DNA of 49,909 bases from Desulfogranum marinum (GTDB lineage Bacteria > Desulfobacterota > Desulfobulbia > Desulfobulbales > Desulfobulbaceae), in assembly GCF_016918565.1 (NCBI RefSeq), contig NZ_JAFFQD010000038.1, positions 1 through 49,909 on the forward strand, written 5' to 3'. This document shows, in pieces, positions 25,798 to 33,583 of this stretch. Each line of letters starts with the position of its first letter. Within the stretch, counting starts at the first letter, position 1. Made by a program: the position numbers and the translations under genes. Under the pieces are notes generated by a model. It was not told the DNA's origin. It did not search any database and was given only the letters and a program-made list of their open reading frames with translations.

Positions 25798-27723
25798 ATG
25801 AAACGAAATATTTACCTGAATATGCAATCCAGAAAAAACGCACAGAACATTTTCTGGTCTCACTTTACCAGCTTAACAACACATACGGAAACCATTCCTG
25901 TCAAAGATAGCTGCGGTCGCATAACAGCTGCTCCGATCATTGCCAGGCTATCAGCCCCCTCTTTTCATTCTGCCGCCATGGACGGTATCGCAGTGGTTGC
26001 TGCCGACACCTTTATCGCTGCCGATGACAACCCGGTTTCTCTTGATATAGCCGGCGGACAGGCAGCCTTGATCAATACAGGGCACCCTCTGCCACCTGAT
26101 AAAAACGCAGTGATCATGGTGGAAAACATCCTTCTGGACAGCGACAACACCACAGCAGTCATCCGAGAACCTGTATTTCCCTGGCAACACGTACGTAAAG
26201 TAGGGGAAGATATTGTTGCCACGGAGCTGCTTTTCCCCACCGGCCACCAAATTCAACCTGCCGACATAGCAGCCATGATCACCGCCGGCTGCACCACTGT
26301 AGAAGTACGCAGAAAGCCGGTGATTACGATTATCCCAACAGGTTCGGAACTTATCCCACTCACAGATTCAGTCCAGACCCCTCCACCAGGTAAAACCATT
26401 GAATCTAACTCGGCGGTACTCGCCGGCCTTGCGGAAAAGGCCGGAGCTACCGTCCGGGTCACGGACATTGTAGCCGATGACTACGAAACCTTAAAAAACC
26501 ACATTCAAAGCCTTCTGGAAACAGATACCGACATGCTGGTGGTCAATGCCGGTTCATCAGCGGGCAGCGCCGACTATACCGCCCAAATCATAGATGATCT
26601 TGGAGAAATACTGGTTCACGGCGTAACCATTATGCCCGGCAAACCGACCATCCTGGCCACAGTCACCAACAAGCCGGTTGTTGGGATTCCCGGTTATCCG
26701 GTTTCGGCCATCATTGCCTTTGAGCAATTTGTGATGCCACTGCTTGCACAGATGCAGGGAATAACGCTGCCGGAACCGGTTTGCGTTCCCGCCATCCTTG
26801 CCAAGGATATTCCCTCGCAAAGCGGCATCGAAGAGTTCAGGCGCATGATAACAGGGAAAATTGGGGACAGTTACGTGGCCGTTCCCCTGAAAAAAGGGTC
26901 CGGCGCCATAACCACTCTCACTCGGGCCAATGCCATGCTCCACATCGATGCAGCCTCAGAGGGTGAATCCCGCGGCAGTCTGGCTGAGCTTGAGCTGCTC
27001 CAACCCAAACAAGCAATCGAGCGGACCATACTCAGCACAGGTAGCCATGATTTAAGCCTTGATCTACTCAGAGATTCGCTCCAACAACACAATCCAGCCT
27101 ATTACCTGGCCTCCACCCATGTAGGGTCGCTGGGCGGCATCATGGCAATGCAGAAATCCATGACCCATATCGCAGGATCACATCTACTCGATCCGGAAAG
27201 CGGAACGTATAATACTGCCTTTATTAACAAATATCTCGCAGATCGTAAAATCTCACTCTTCACCCTGGCTCATCGACAACAGGGATTTATCATCAAAAAA
27301 GGCAATCCTAAAGCTATCCAGACCATTTCGGACCTAGTTCGTGATGATGTTACCTTTATCAACCGGCAGGCGGGTTCCGGCACCAGAGTCCTGTTGGATT
27401 ACGAACTCGACAAAAACGACATCGATTCCGACGATATCCAGGGGTACGACCATGATGAATATACGCACATGGCGGTGGCTGTAGCCGTTCTTTCAGGAAA
27501 AGCAGATATGGGACTGGGAATAATGAGTGCTGCCAAAGCTCTGGAACTCGACTTTATTCCAGTGACTGAGGAACGATATGATTTGCTCATTGATGAGGCC
27601 TATTTGGAGTTACCGATGATTCAAACCTTGCTTGCCATCATCAATTCCGAACCCTTTCAACAAACACTGGAATCCATGGGCGGATATTCGACCAGGGAAA
27701 CCGGCCAATTGGTACAGATTTAA
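25798..27723 (+). CDS. MoeA fused to a PBP-like domain
   Basis: A 641-residue protein. Residues 1-405 are MoeA-like (APSFHSAAMDGIAVVAADT near 54, MPGKPTILA, GIPGYPVSAII). The catalytic loop reads VNAGSSAGSADYTAQII rather than the usual SGGSS form. Residues about 415-640 are a PBP-like domain (THVGSLGGIMAMQKSMTHIA, INRQAGSGTRVLLDYEL, GKADMGLGIMSA) homologous to the sensor domain of the HTH protein at 21940. Such fusions may handle tungstate versus molybdate choice. The ribosome binding site GGAGCTGTC precedes the ATG. Two MoeA proteins in one genome often split molybdenum and tungsten work; that is inference here. Confidence 0.9.
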   Translation: MKRNIYLNMQSRKNAQNIFWSHFTSLTTHTETIPVKDSCGRITAAPIIARLSAPSFHSAAMDGIAVVAADTFIAADDNPVSLDIAGGQAALINTGHPLPPDKNAVIMVENILLDSDNTTAVIREPVFPWQHVRKVGEDIVATELLFPTGHQIQPADIAAMITAGCTTVEVRRKPVITIIPTGSELIPLTDSVQTPPPGKTIESNSAVLAGLAEKAGATVRVTDIVADDYETLKNHIQSLLETDTDMLVVNAGSSAGSADYTAQIIDDLGEILVHGVTIMPGKPTILATVTNKPVVGIPGYPVSAIIAFEQFVMPLLAQMQGITLPEPVCVPAILAKDIPSQSGIEEFRRMITGKIGDSYVAVPLKKGSGAITTLTRANAMLHIDAASEGESRGSLAELELLQPKQAIERTILSTGSHDLSLDLLRDSLQQHNPAYYLASTHVGSLGGIMAMQKSMTHIAGSHLLDPESGTYNTAFINKYLADRKISLFTLAHRQQGFIIKKGNPKAIQTISDLVRDDVTFINRQAGSGTRVLLDYELDKNDIDSDDIQGYDHDEYTHMAVAVAVLSGKADMGLGIMSAAKALELDFIPVTEERYDLLIDEAYLELPMIQTLLAIINSEPFQQTLESMGGYSTRETGQLVQI

Positions 27724-27785
27724 ACAATGTTGACGGGTGCGGCAAGGCGATAAAATTGCTTGATCAAAAGAGGGAATACAATAAA

Positions 27786-27816
27786 AAAGAAAAGGGGTAT
27801 AACACACCTTTTCTTT
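27786..27816 (+). terminator. Hairpin after the MoeA-PBP gene
   Basis: AAAGAAAAGG (27786-27795) pairs perfectly with CCTTTTCTTT (27807-27816) around an 11-base loop, 62 bases after the stop codon. The T-rich second arm is typical of a terminator, though no separate T-run follows. Confidence 0.6.
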
Positions 27817-28085
27817 GCGATAAAAGAGAGTGTTCCCCGTTTGCGGATGTTTCCGTTGTGACTTTGCCGGCCTCATGCCCTGGTGAACAGACATCTCCAC
27901 CGGCCCTACGCTGCTAGAGACAGCCGGCTGCCGCGACAGTGAGTTTACCGGTCGGTGGAGGATTAAAAATCAACTTTTCAAAAATGACAAAGTGTTCGTG
28001 CGAAATACGGGCTGACAATTATGCAAGACAGCCGTAAGAAGCAGCAACAATCTTAAAGTTGCTTCTCCCTGCATGGTCGGGGTAA
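27817..28085. other. Non-coding region with a long-range stem
   Basis: The region lies between two convergent genes. An 11-bp stem with one G-U pair is formed by 27895-27905 (CTCCACCGGCC) and 27950-27960 (GGTCGGTGGAG); its loop holds the palindrome CAGCCGGCTG. A degenerate motif copy (GCGAAATACGGGCTGAC) follows at about 28000. It could be a structured RNA or a repeat element. I could not assign it to a known family. Confidence 0.4.
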
Positions 28086-28529
28086 TCAGCTAGACTGTAC
28101 CTTCTTGACCATATAGTTATTAACGGCATCCTGAACCGTCTTTATTGCCAGATAGGCGCAATGCTCTTCCTGCTCAGGAAATTGACCGATCTTGTTGAGT
28201 ACATCCTCACCGGTCAAGTCAAAAATTTCTTCCACGGTCTTACCGATAGCGATTTCCGCGGCAAAGGAACCGCAGACATTACTTGATCCGCAACCATCTG
28301 TGGCATACGAGGCGTCGGTGACACGATCTTCTTCAATTTTCAAAAACATTTCCATCGTATCCCCACAGCTTCCGGTAATACGCCCTTGAACATCGGCATC
28401 TTCCATTCTTCCGTGAAAACGTGGGTTACGCCAGCGATCAAATCCAACTACACCATACGCATCTTTGGCATCCTCAAACACTTGTTCCTGGATTGAATCA
28501 ACCATAGCGTTAAACTGTTCGTCATTCAT
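28086..28529 (-). CDS. NifU/IscU-like Fe-S scaffold protein
   Basis: A 147-residue protein with the IscU/NifU N-terminal fold and its three cysteines: GSCGDTMEMFLKI near residue 52, DGCGSSNVCGS near 77 and EEHCAYLAIKTV near 121. Such scaffolds build Fe-S clusters, and the short forms found beside NifX-like genes may load cluster proteins of the same operon. It is the last gene of the minus-strand Orp-like cluster. The nearest ribosome binding site (GAGGA) is about 12 bases from the ATG. Confidence 0.85.
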   Translation of the reverse strand: MNDEQFNAMVDSIQEQVFEDAKDAYGVVGFDRWRNPRFHGRMEDADVQGRITGSCGDTMEMFLKIEEDRVTDASYATDGCGSSNVCGSFAAEIAIGKTVEEIFDLTGEDVLNKIGQFPEQEEHCAYLAIKTVQDAVNNYMVKKVQSS

Positions 28530-28613
28530 GTACTACACATTCCTCTTCAATCACGACGGTACAATAAACTACGGTACCCATTGTTACCGTTACTCGAGTC
28601 CAACAGGCATTGC

Positions 28614-28973
28614 TTACCAATGGCCATCGGCATTGGGACTATCCGTGTAGGTCACATCGCCGCTTTTCATTTTCTCAACAGCCTGGGCAACGGTACCAGA
28701 AATATCGCTGACGACCTTAACCCCTGCCGCACTAATGGTCTGAAAGGCTTTAGGGCCGCAATAGCCGGTAAGCAGCACTTCCGCTCCCTTATCGCTCACC
28801 ATGCTTGCAGCCTGAATCCCAGCACCCTTAAAAGCATTAATATTGACGGTGTTATCTACTGCTTCAAAAGCCATTGAATCAGTATCAACAATCATAATAT
28901 AACGTGCTCTGCCGAATCGAGGATCCACTTCGCTGTCCAAAGTATCACCTTTTGCAGTTATTGCTATCTTCAT
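28614..28973 (-). CDS. NifX/NifB-family cofactor-binding protein (Orp-like)
   Basis: A 119-residue member of the dinitrogenase FeMo-cofactor family (NifX/NafY/orange protein). Key parts are MKIAITAKGDTLDSEVDPRFGRA, the ribonuclease-H-like core, and GYCGPKAFQTISAAGVKV. Family members bind metal-sulfur clusters such as the Mo-Cu cluster of the orange protein. The context of MinD-like ATPases and a sigma-54 activator resembles the Orp system of Desulfovibrio. A GGAG site precedes the ATG, directly after a large hairpin and a run of nine T residues. Confidence 0.85.
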   Translation of the reverse strand: MKIAITAKGDTLDSEVDPRFGRARYIMIVDTDSMAFEAVDNTVNINAFKGAGIQAASMVSDKGAEVLLTGYCGPKAFQTISAAGVKVVSDISGTVAQAVEKMKSGDVTYTDSPNADGHW

Positions 28974-28994
28974 TTTATTATCTCCAAAAAAAAA

Positions 28995-29100
28995 TGACCC
29001 GTCCGGTAAAATGTCAGTACATTCAGAAAAGAAACAAGCGTTTCGAGGTAGGAGAAACCCTGAAATTAATACAAAAGCATTTTATTTACCGGACGGGTCA
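28995..29100 (-). promoter_or_regulatory. Long inverted repeat with T-run before a NifX-family gene
   Basis: TGACCCGTCCGGTAAA (28995-29010) and its exact complement (29085-29100) form a 16-bp perfect stem around 74 bases. On the transcribed strand the second arm is followed at once by nine T residues and then by the ribosome binding site of the next gene. It could be a terminator, a switch for the two downstream genes or a small element. Confidence 0.65.
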
Positions 29101-29107
29101 AAGCAAA

Positions 29108-29488
29108 TTATTGACCACCACCACCGCAAACATCGTTGTCGGTAATCTTGGGAAGCTTGCCCGCTAAGAAATCGTCAACTACGGGTTTGATCTCCGCTCG
29201 AACAGCATCATGATACACTTCAATTCCAACCTGACGAAATCCTGCCAATGGACGCATGCCTATACCACCTACTACAAGAGCATTAACGTTATTATCTGCC
29301 AGCAGGTTAACCGGGACCATACATCCGCCTTGAACATGCTCCTTATTAGGAAGAGTTGAGACTTCTTTTATTTCCCCGTTTTCGACATCAACAAAGGTAA
29401 AGACATCGCAATGGCCAAAGTGACCGGCACGGGTGCCATCTAAACCGCCATCACCATTCGAGGGAATTGCTACTCTCATCATCACCAT
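29108..29488 (-). CDS. NifX/NifB-family cofactor-binding protein
   Basis: A 126-residue NifX-type protein: MRVAIPSNGDGGLDGTRAGH, HFGHCDVFTFVDVENGEI, VNALVVGGIGMRPLAGFRQV, and a C-terminus DNDVCGGGGQ whose cysteine next to four glycines is common in the MinD-partner group. The frame continues upstream, but the ATG at 29488 (MVMMRVAIP) has an AAAAGGA site 7 bases before it. It follows the ATPase gene by 26 bases. Probably a metal-cluster or Fe-S carrier working with the neighbouring ATPases. Confidence 0.85.
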   Translation of the reverse strand: MVMMRVAIPSNGDGGLDGTRAGHFGHCDVFTFVDVENGEIKEVSTLPNKEHVQGGCMVPVNLLADNNVNALVVGGIGMRPLAGFRQVGIEVYHDAVRAEIKPVVDDFLAGKLPKITDNDVCGGGGQ

Positions 29489-29514
29489 TTTTTTTCCTTT
29501 TACTTTTTTTATTA

Positions 29515-30420
29515 TTATTGAATTGTTGCCTTTAAGTCCACCACACCCATATTGTTGAGCACCGGTGCATTCACTATTTTCTCCCAAATACCCCTTACAG
29601 CCTGCAGGGTCGGAGAATCTTCTTCATATTCAAAAATGTTAACGCCCTTGACCATTGATTTTACAAAAATCGTATCAAACGGTACCCTACCAAGTACCTT
29701 CATATTCAGCTTGGCCGCTTCCTGCTCAATTGACGCAGTTAGCTCTTGATTTAAATCAAATTTATTTACCAAAACCATACCTGGTATCTGAAAATGTTTA
29801 GCCAACTCAGCCACCCGCAACATATCATGAATACCGGAAACAGTAGGTTCAACGACAATAACCAAAGCTGTAGCCCCACTTATTGAAGCAATAACAGGGC
29901 ATCCGATACCTGGAGGGCCATCAGTGATCAAAAGGTCGTGTCCTTTTTGTTCTGCGAGCTCTCTGGCCTCCTTACGGATCAGACTGACAAGTTTGCCTGA
30001 ATTTTCTTCAGCAATGCCAAGCCGTGCATGCACCATAGGCCCAAAACGTGAATCTGAAATGAACCATTCCCCGCATTTCTGGGGCGGAAAGTTGATAGCA
30101 CCTTCAGGACACATATCAACACACACACCACACCCTTCACAACTGATTGGATTAACGGTAAAACTCTCGTCAATGGCGTCAAAGCGGCAGACTTCGCGAC
30201 AGGTGCCGCACTCGATGCAAGAGTCGGTAACAATCTCCGCAATTCCGCCCCCCATAAAATCTGTTGTCGCTTTTACCTCTGGTTGGGCAAGCAAGTGAAG
30301 ATCGGCCGCATCCACATCGGCGTCACATATTACATTATTTTGCGCCAGAGAGGCAAAGGCAGCAGTAAGACTCGTTTTACCAGTTCCACCCTTTCCACTT
30401 AAAATCACAAGTTCACGCAT
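29515..30420 (-). CDS. MinD/Mrp-like ATPase with inserted ferredoxin domain
   Basis: A 301-residue P-loop ATPase. The deviant Walker A motif LSGKGGTGKTSLT is near residue 7. A two-cluster ferredoxin domain is inserted at about 62-110 (CIECGTCREVC, CEGCGVCVDMCP). Later motifs are DGPPGIGCPV and VNKFDL. Proteins of this kind occur in pairs beside NifX-like genes and belong to the Orp complex in Desulfovibrio, where a link to cell division has been proposed. The ATG at 30420 has AGAGAAG upstream; the TTG just before it is less likely. It sits 14 bases after the paralogue upstream. Confidence 0.88.
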   Translation of the reverse strand: MRELVILSGKGGTGKTSLTAAFASLAQNNVICDADVDAADLHLLAQPEVKATTDFMGGGIAEIVTDSCIECGTCREVCRFDAIDESFTVNPISCEGCGVCVDMCPEGAINFPPQKCGEWFISDSRFGPMVHARLGIAEENSGKLVSLIRKEARELAEQKGHDLLITDGPPGIGCPVIASISGATALVIVVEPTVSGIHDMLRVAELAKHFQIPGMVLVNKFDLNQELTASIEQEAAKLNMKVLGRVPFDTIFVKSMVKGVNIFEYEEDSPTLQAVRGIWEKIVNAPVLNNMGVVDLKATIQ

Positions 30421-30434
30421 CAAACTTCTCTTAG

Positions 30435-31280
30435 TTATGATTCAACAATTTGCTCTATATCGTAAAAAAGCTTCTGAAATTTATCCGTCCACTCAGGCAT
30501 TGCTTCAACAATAGTCTTTCCGCGGGAATATGTTTCCGCTATTTTACGATCAAAAGGGATCTCCAACAAAACAGGTATATTCTGTTCCTGAGCGTAGTCG
30601 TACACGTCTCGTGTACCAAGATCAGACCGATTAATAACCAAACCACTCGGTATCCCCAGCAGCTTGACAGCTTCAACCGCCAATTTCAAGTCATGCAGTC
30701 CAAAAGGAGTCGGTTCGGTCACCATAAGGACAAAGTCAACTCCATTAATGGCCGCTATTACGGGACATGAGGTGCCGGGAGGCGCATCAATGATAGTGAG
30801 ATCTTCAGGGTTAACACTCTTTCTCACTTCTTTGATCAATGGCGGTGACATTGCCTCTCCAATACGCATTTTGCCATGGGTAAAGGTAATATGATCGGTT
30901 TTGCCATATTCTATTGTTCCAAGCTCGCGACCAATTTCCGTGATCGCCCCTTCCGGGCAAACCAACATGCATCCTCCGCAACTATGACACAGTTCTGAAA
31001 ACACCAGCACCTTTTCACCAACCACTGTGATGGCATTAAACCTACAGATATCCATACACTTACGACATTGGTTGCAAAGTTCCAGGTTTACTTTCGGTAC
31101 CGGGGTGTCCACCAATTCACTTTTTTCTATTTCAGGATTCAGGAAAAGGTGAGCATTGGGTTCCTCGACGTCACAATCAAGAAAATTCACATCACGGTCA
31201 ATCGCCAAAGCCATGTTGGTAGAAACCGTTGTTTTTCCTGTCCCGCCTTTTCCGCTGGCTACACTAATTATCATGGTCAT
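30435..31280 (-). CDS. MinD/Mrp-like ATPase with inserted ferredoxin domain (paralogue)
   Basis: A 281-residue P-loop ATPase: Walker A VASGKGGTGKTTVS near residue 7, DCDVEEPNAHLF, an inserted ferredoxin domain at about 65-112 (CNQCRKCMDICR, CHSCGGCMLVCPEGAI), DAPPGTSCPV and VINRSDLG. It is a clear paralogue of the next gene and the two may form a heterodimer. The annotated start is ATG 31280; the ATG two codons later (MIISVASGK) has better spacing from the GAGAG site. Confidence 0.88.
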   Translation of the reverse strand: MTMIISVASGKGGTGKTTVSTNMALAIDRDVNFLDCDVEEPNAHLFLNPEIEKSELVDTPVPKVNLELCNQCRKCMDICRFNAITVVGEKVLVFSELCHSCGGCMLVCPEGAITEIGRELGTIEYGKTDHITFTHGKMRIGEAMSPPLIKEVRKSVNPEDLTIIDAPPGTSCPVIAAINGVDFVLMVTEPTPFGLHDLKLAVEAVKLLGIPSGLVINRSDLGTRDVYDYAQEQNIPVLLEIPFDRKIAETYSRGKTIVEAMPEWTDKFQKLFYDIEQIVES

Positions 31281-31292
31281 TCTCTCTTACAG

Positions 31293-31664
31293 CTATAGCA
31301 GACTTGCCACTTTCTTTAACTTTTCGACAAACAGCTCCGCATCACTTTTGCCAGGTTGTACTGCTAACTGCACCAGCACCCCCTGGCCTTCGGTCGCCTC
31401 ATGGTAATCACGAGGTGGGAGCGCACTTGAAAGAGCAGTGTTTACAAAAGGATTCACCTTGACCAAGGCCTCGACAAACTCGATACCACTCATATCAGCC
31501 AATTGTTCGCCCACCGCAACCGCATCAACCTTTGCGTCCTTAATCATCTGCAAAGCAGAAGAGGTATCATGGTTTTCCACTAACTCAATATCAGCATGCT
31601 GCTCCAATATGTCCTTAAACGATTCTAAGTCCGTATCTTCTGTATATACCAACAATATCCTCAC
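31293..31664 (-). CDS. Receiver-like domain protein without the phosphorylation aspartate
   Basis: A 123-residue protein that reads like a CheY-type receiver fold: MRILLVYTEDTDLESFKDIL at the start, VENHDTSSALQMIKDAKVDAVAVGEQLADMSGIEFVEAL in the middle. The place where the phospho-acceptor Asp should stand reads VAVGE, so normal phosphorylation is unlikely. Start is GTG at 31664 with AAGGAG upstream. It lies 12 bases before the first ATPase gene and is probably co-expressed. A protein-contact role is possible; the receiver call is by pattern only. Confidence 0.6.
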   Translation of the reverse strand: MRILLVYTEDTDLESFKDILEQHADIELVENHDTSSALQMIKDAKVDAVAVGEQLADMSGIEFVEALVKVNPFVNTALSSALPPRDYHEATEGQGVLVQLAVQPGKSDAELFVEKLKKVASLL

Positions 31665-31704
31665 GCCTAATAACTCCTTAGCAAACTATGTATATTTAAA
31701 ACCT

Positions 31705-31831
31705 ATTAGTGTCTTTCCCAAAATGAGGTCTTCGGTTGAAAGCAGGGTCACGACGGTCTTTAAGCCATACGAAAATTTTTTCAGCATAACGCCGCTATCG
31801 ACCTGAAATAATTTTTTTGGGGGACGCTAAT
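31705..31831. repeat. Divergent member of the terminal-inverted-repeat family
   Basis: The ends ATTAGTGTCTTTCCCAAAA (31705 on) and, on the minus strand from 31831, ATTAGCGTCCCCCAAAAAAA are inverted repeats with a small offset. The interior shares AATTTTTTCAGCATAAC with the copy at 39397 (AATTTTTTTAAGCATAAC). Its edge coincides with the stop codon of the minus-strand gene at 31831. Confidence 0.5.
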
Positions 31832-32133
31832 TAATTTCTAAAACAACGTCCTCTTCCCTGTCCGCGACCTCTGCCGCAATTGCCTCGTCGCTCCAAACTT
31901 TGCCCAGTATTTCTCCTCGAGCTCACATCTGTTTTCCCAGAGTTTGTATCTATCCACCGGGCAACACTCAATACCAGAGAAGACAAGGCGCTAAGTATAC
32001 CGCCGGAAGACGGCACCGGGGGCCGAAAATTCGGCTCAACATTCCCGATCCGGCCAGGCAAGGGTGATGTTGTTTGTCTAGTCTGTACTTCAACATCAGA
32101 TTTTGTGACCAAGGCACCTTTGTTCTCAGCCAT
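31831..32133 (-). CDS. Small basic protein of unknown function in the Orp-like cluster
   Basis: A 100-residue protein. It has a proline/glycine-containing middle (VEPNFRPPVPSSGGILSAL), a short hydrophobic stretch (LSALSSLVLSVARWI) and an Arg/Gly-rich tail ending GNCGRGRGQGRGRCFRN. Glycine/arginine-rich small proteins are often seen near NifX-like genes. A good ribosome binding site (GAGGAG) is 12 bases before the ATG. The stop codon lies at the edge of a repeat element. No function is assigned. Confidence 0.6.
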   Translation of the reverse strand: MAENKGALVTKSDVEVQTRQTTSPLPGRIGNVEPNFRPPVPSSGGILSALSSLVLSVARWIDTNSGKTDVSSRRNTGQSLERRGNCGRGRGQGRGRCFRN

Positions 32134-32156
32134 GGTATTGTTCCTCTCCTCAACGA

Positions 32157-32588
32157 TTATTTAAAGATGCTGTCCGGATGCGTTACTTTAATTTCTCTGC
32201 CATGTCGTATTTTTCCACGACAACAAATATCTCGACCGCAGCCAGGCATCTTCAACTCTCTCCAAACCGGATTTTCCAGCACCAGCATGGCAAGTACTTC
32301 GGCTATATTGCCGGCTATAAAAGGGATAAGTTCCAAACCGGCGGCTTCCAATAACTTAGCCGGTCCCTCAGAAACAGCTCCGCAAATGAGCAGCATGACC
32401 CCTTGATCGTTTAGTATATGGATCAGTTGGGATATCAATGTCGGGTCAAACCGATGGTAGCGGGTAGCTATGACCTGGGCATCGACTATGTCTACAATCA
32501 ACAGCGTATTAGCTGCATCAAAGACAGGTGAAACCCGGTCTTCCCATACCGTGATGGCAACTCTAGATCGTGGGGTTTGTGTTTCCAT
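32157..32588 (-). CDS. NifX/NifB-family protein, first gene of the Orp-like cluster
   Basis: A 143-residue protein with the NifX-like start RVAITVWEDRVSPVFDAANTL, LICGAVSEGPAKLLEAAGLEL, and a C-terminal cysteine group (MPGCGRDICCRGK). I chose ATG 32588 (METQTPRS) over an upstream TTG because the fold begins just after it. No ribosome binding site is seen. A sigma-54-type promoter match lies only 13 bases upstream, which would give an almost leaderless transcript. Confidence 0.8.
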   Translation of the reverse strand: METQTPRSRVAITVWEDRVSPVFDAANTLLIVDIVDAQVIATRYHRFDPTLISQLIHILNDQGVMLLICGAVSEGPAKLLEAAGLELIPFIAGNIAEVLAMLVLENPVWRELKMPGCGRDICCRGKIRHGREIKVTHPDSIFK

Positions 32589-32600
32589 GGCTGTAACGAA

Positions 32601-32616
32601 GCAAGCATTATGCCAA
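32601..32616 (-). promoter_or_regulatory. Candidate sigma-54 promoter of the Orp-like cluster
   Basis: On the minus strand the sequence is TTGGCATAATGCTTGC, which fits the -24/-12 consensus TGGCAC-N5-TTGC with one change (C to T). A sigma-54 activator gene lies next to the cluster, and Orp operons of Desulfovibrio are known to depend on sigma-54. The expected start site is at the ATG of the first gene, which is unusually close. An inverted repeat CCCAT-N5-ATGGG lies upstream at 32643-32657. Confidence 0.5.
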
Positions 32617-33070
32617 TACTTTTTTTCGTTTAACAAAACAGGCCCATGCCATATGGGAACAGCCTTACCCGCCCTCCGCTACAAACATATAACCACTTGA
32701 TATCTTGAACAATAACCAAAAAAATGATACACAGAAAAAATATATTATTTATCATATAAAAAATTATACGCAGAAAATCAGCACAGTTGAGCGGAGAACA
32801 AGCTACCCTACAGATGCAACCATACACCCCCATGCGACCCTACACCGTCGCATGTTTGCAAATATACAATTGCGGGTAACCAACAGAAAAAACACCTTTC
32901 AAAAAAGCTTTTTGCTCTGTTCATCATTAATTCTGCAACAGGTCATCATCAACTTTAACAGGTTATTTAAAGAGATAGTGATTAAATAAGTAGAATACCC
33001 TGAAGGATTGTTTCTTCTTGTGAGGGTGATTGATAGAGTAAAAAAGTAACGAATGGCCGAAGAGGTGACC
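32617..33070. other. AT-rich divergent region between Orp-like cluster and gene at 33071
   Basis: About 450 bases, very AT-rich in 32700-32980, with no credible gene. It probably holds regulatory sites for the cluster and for the divergent gene. The CCCAT-N5-ATGGG palindrome at 32643-32657 is the only clear symmetric site seen. Confidence 0.45.
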
Positions 33071-33505
33071 ATGATTTATGATATAAGAAAACCAGCGTTT
33101 GAAAAAGATAAGAAAAAAGTCGAAACGGAATTAAGGGATTATTACATTCATAAAAACCGGCAAGAGCAAGCCTGGAACATTACGAATGCTGTAGCAAGTA
33201 ATCTTAAACAAAAAAAATTTTCCCATGCTGAAGCACAAAAAATAACAGAATTTCTTGCTGCAAAATTTGGCATCAGGCTTCCAGCCATTGCACATGCACA
33301 GTTGTTTCACCTGACTCCGCCACCCAAAAGCAGCAAAAAGGTACTCCTGCGATTAGCGAAGAAAAATAACGAGTTCTTTCATCAGCTGTTTTTGCAGTTA
33401 CAAAATGCTGTTCAGGATAATCTGCTTGATTACCACCAGGCACGTTCGCTGGTCTGCGATACCGTCACCCATTACCCAACAATAAAAAAGCATCTCCCTC
33501 GGTAA
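33071..33505 (+). CDS. Hypothetical protein divergent from the Orp-like cluster
   Basis: A 144-residue basic, mostly helical protein with no cysteine-rich or membrane part (ELRDYYIHKNRQEQAWNI, PPPKSSKKVLLRLAKKNNEF). I do not recognise a family. The ATG at 33071 has AGAGGTG upstream, better than the earlier in-frame ATG at 33053. A strong terminator follows. It lies between the Orp-like cluster and the sigma-54 activator gene and may share their control; its role is unknown. Confidence 0.65.
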   Translation: MIYDIRKPAFEKDKKKVETELRDYYIHKNRQEQAWNITNAVASNLKQKKFSHAEAQKITEFLAAKFGIRLPAIAHAQLFHLTPPPKSSKKVLLRLAKKNNEFFHQLFLQLQNAVQDNLLDYHQARSLVCDTVTHYPTIKKHLPR

Positions 33506-33551
33506 CATGTCAAACAGACGATACCGATCCCGATATGACGTCCCCAAGAGC

Positions 33552-33576
33552 AAGGGACCTGCTTTGCAGGTCCCTT
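33552..33576 (+). terminator. Rho-independent terminator between convergent genes
   Basis: AAGGGACCTGC (33552-33562) pairs with GCAGGTCCCTT (33566-33576), an 11-bp stem with a three-base loop, followed by TTCTTG. It ends the plus-strand gene and lies just after the stop of the minus-strand activator gene, so it may work for both. Confidence 0.85.
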
Positions 33577-33583
33577 TTCTTGT

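Noticed and set aside
27840..27960. Molybdenum cofactor riboswitch
   Set aside because: The context of Moco genes made it tempting, but the element lies after, not before, the MoeA-PBP gene, and I could not match the conserved core.
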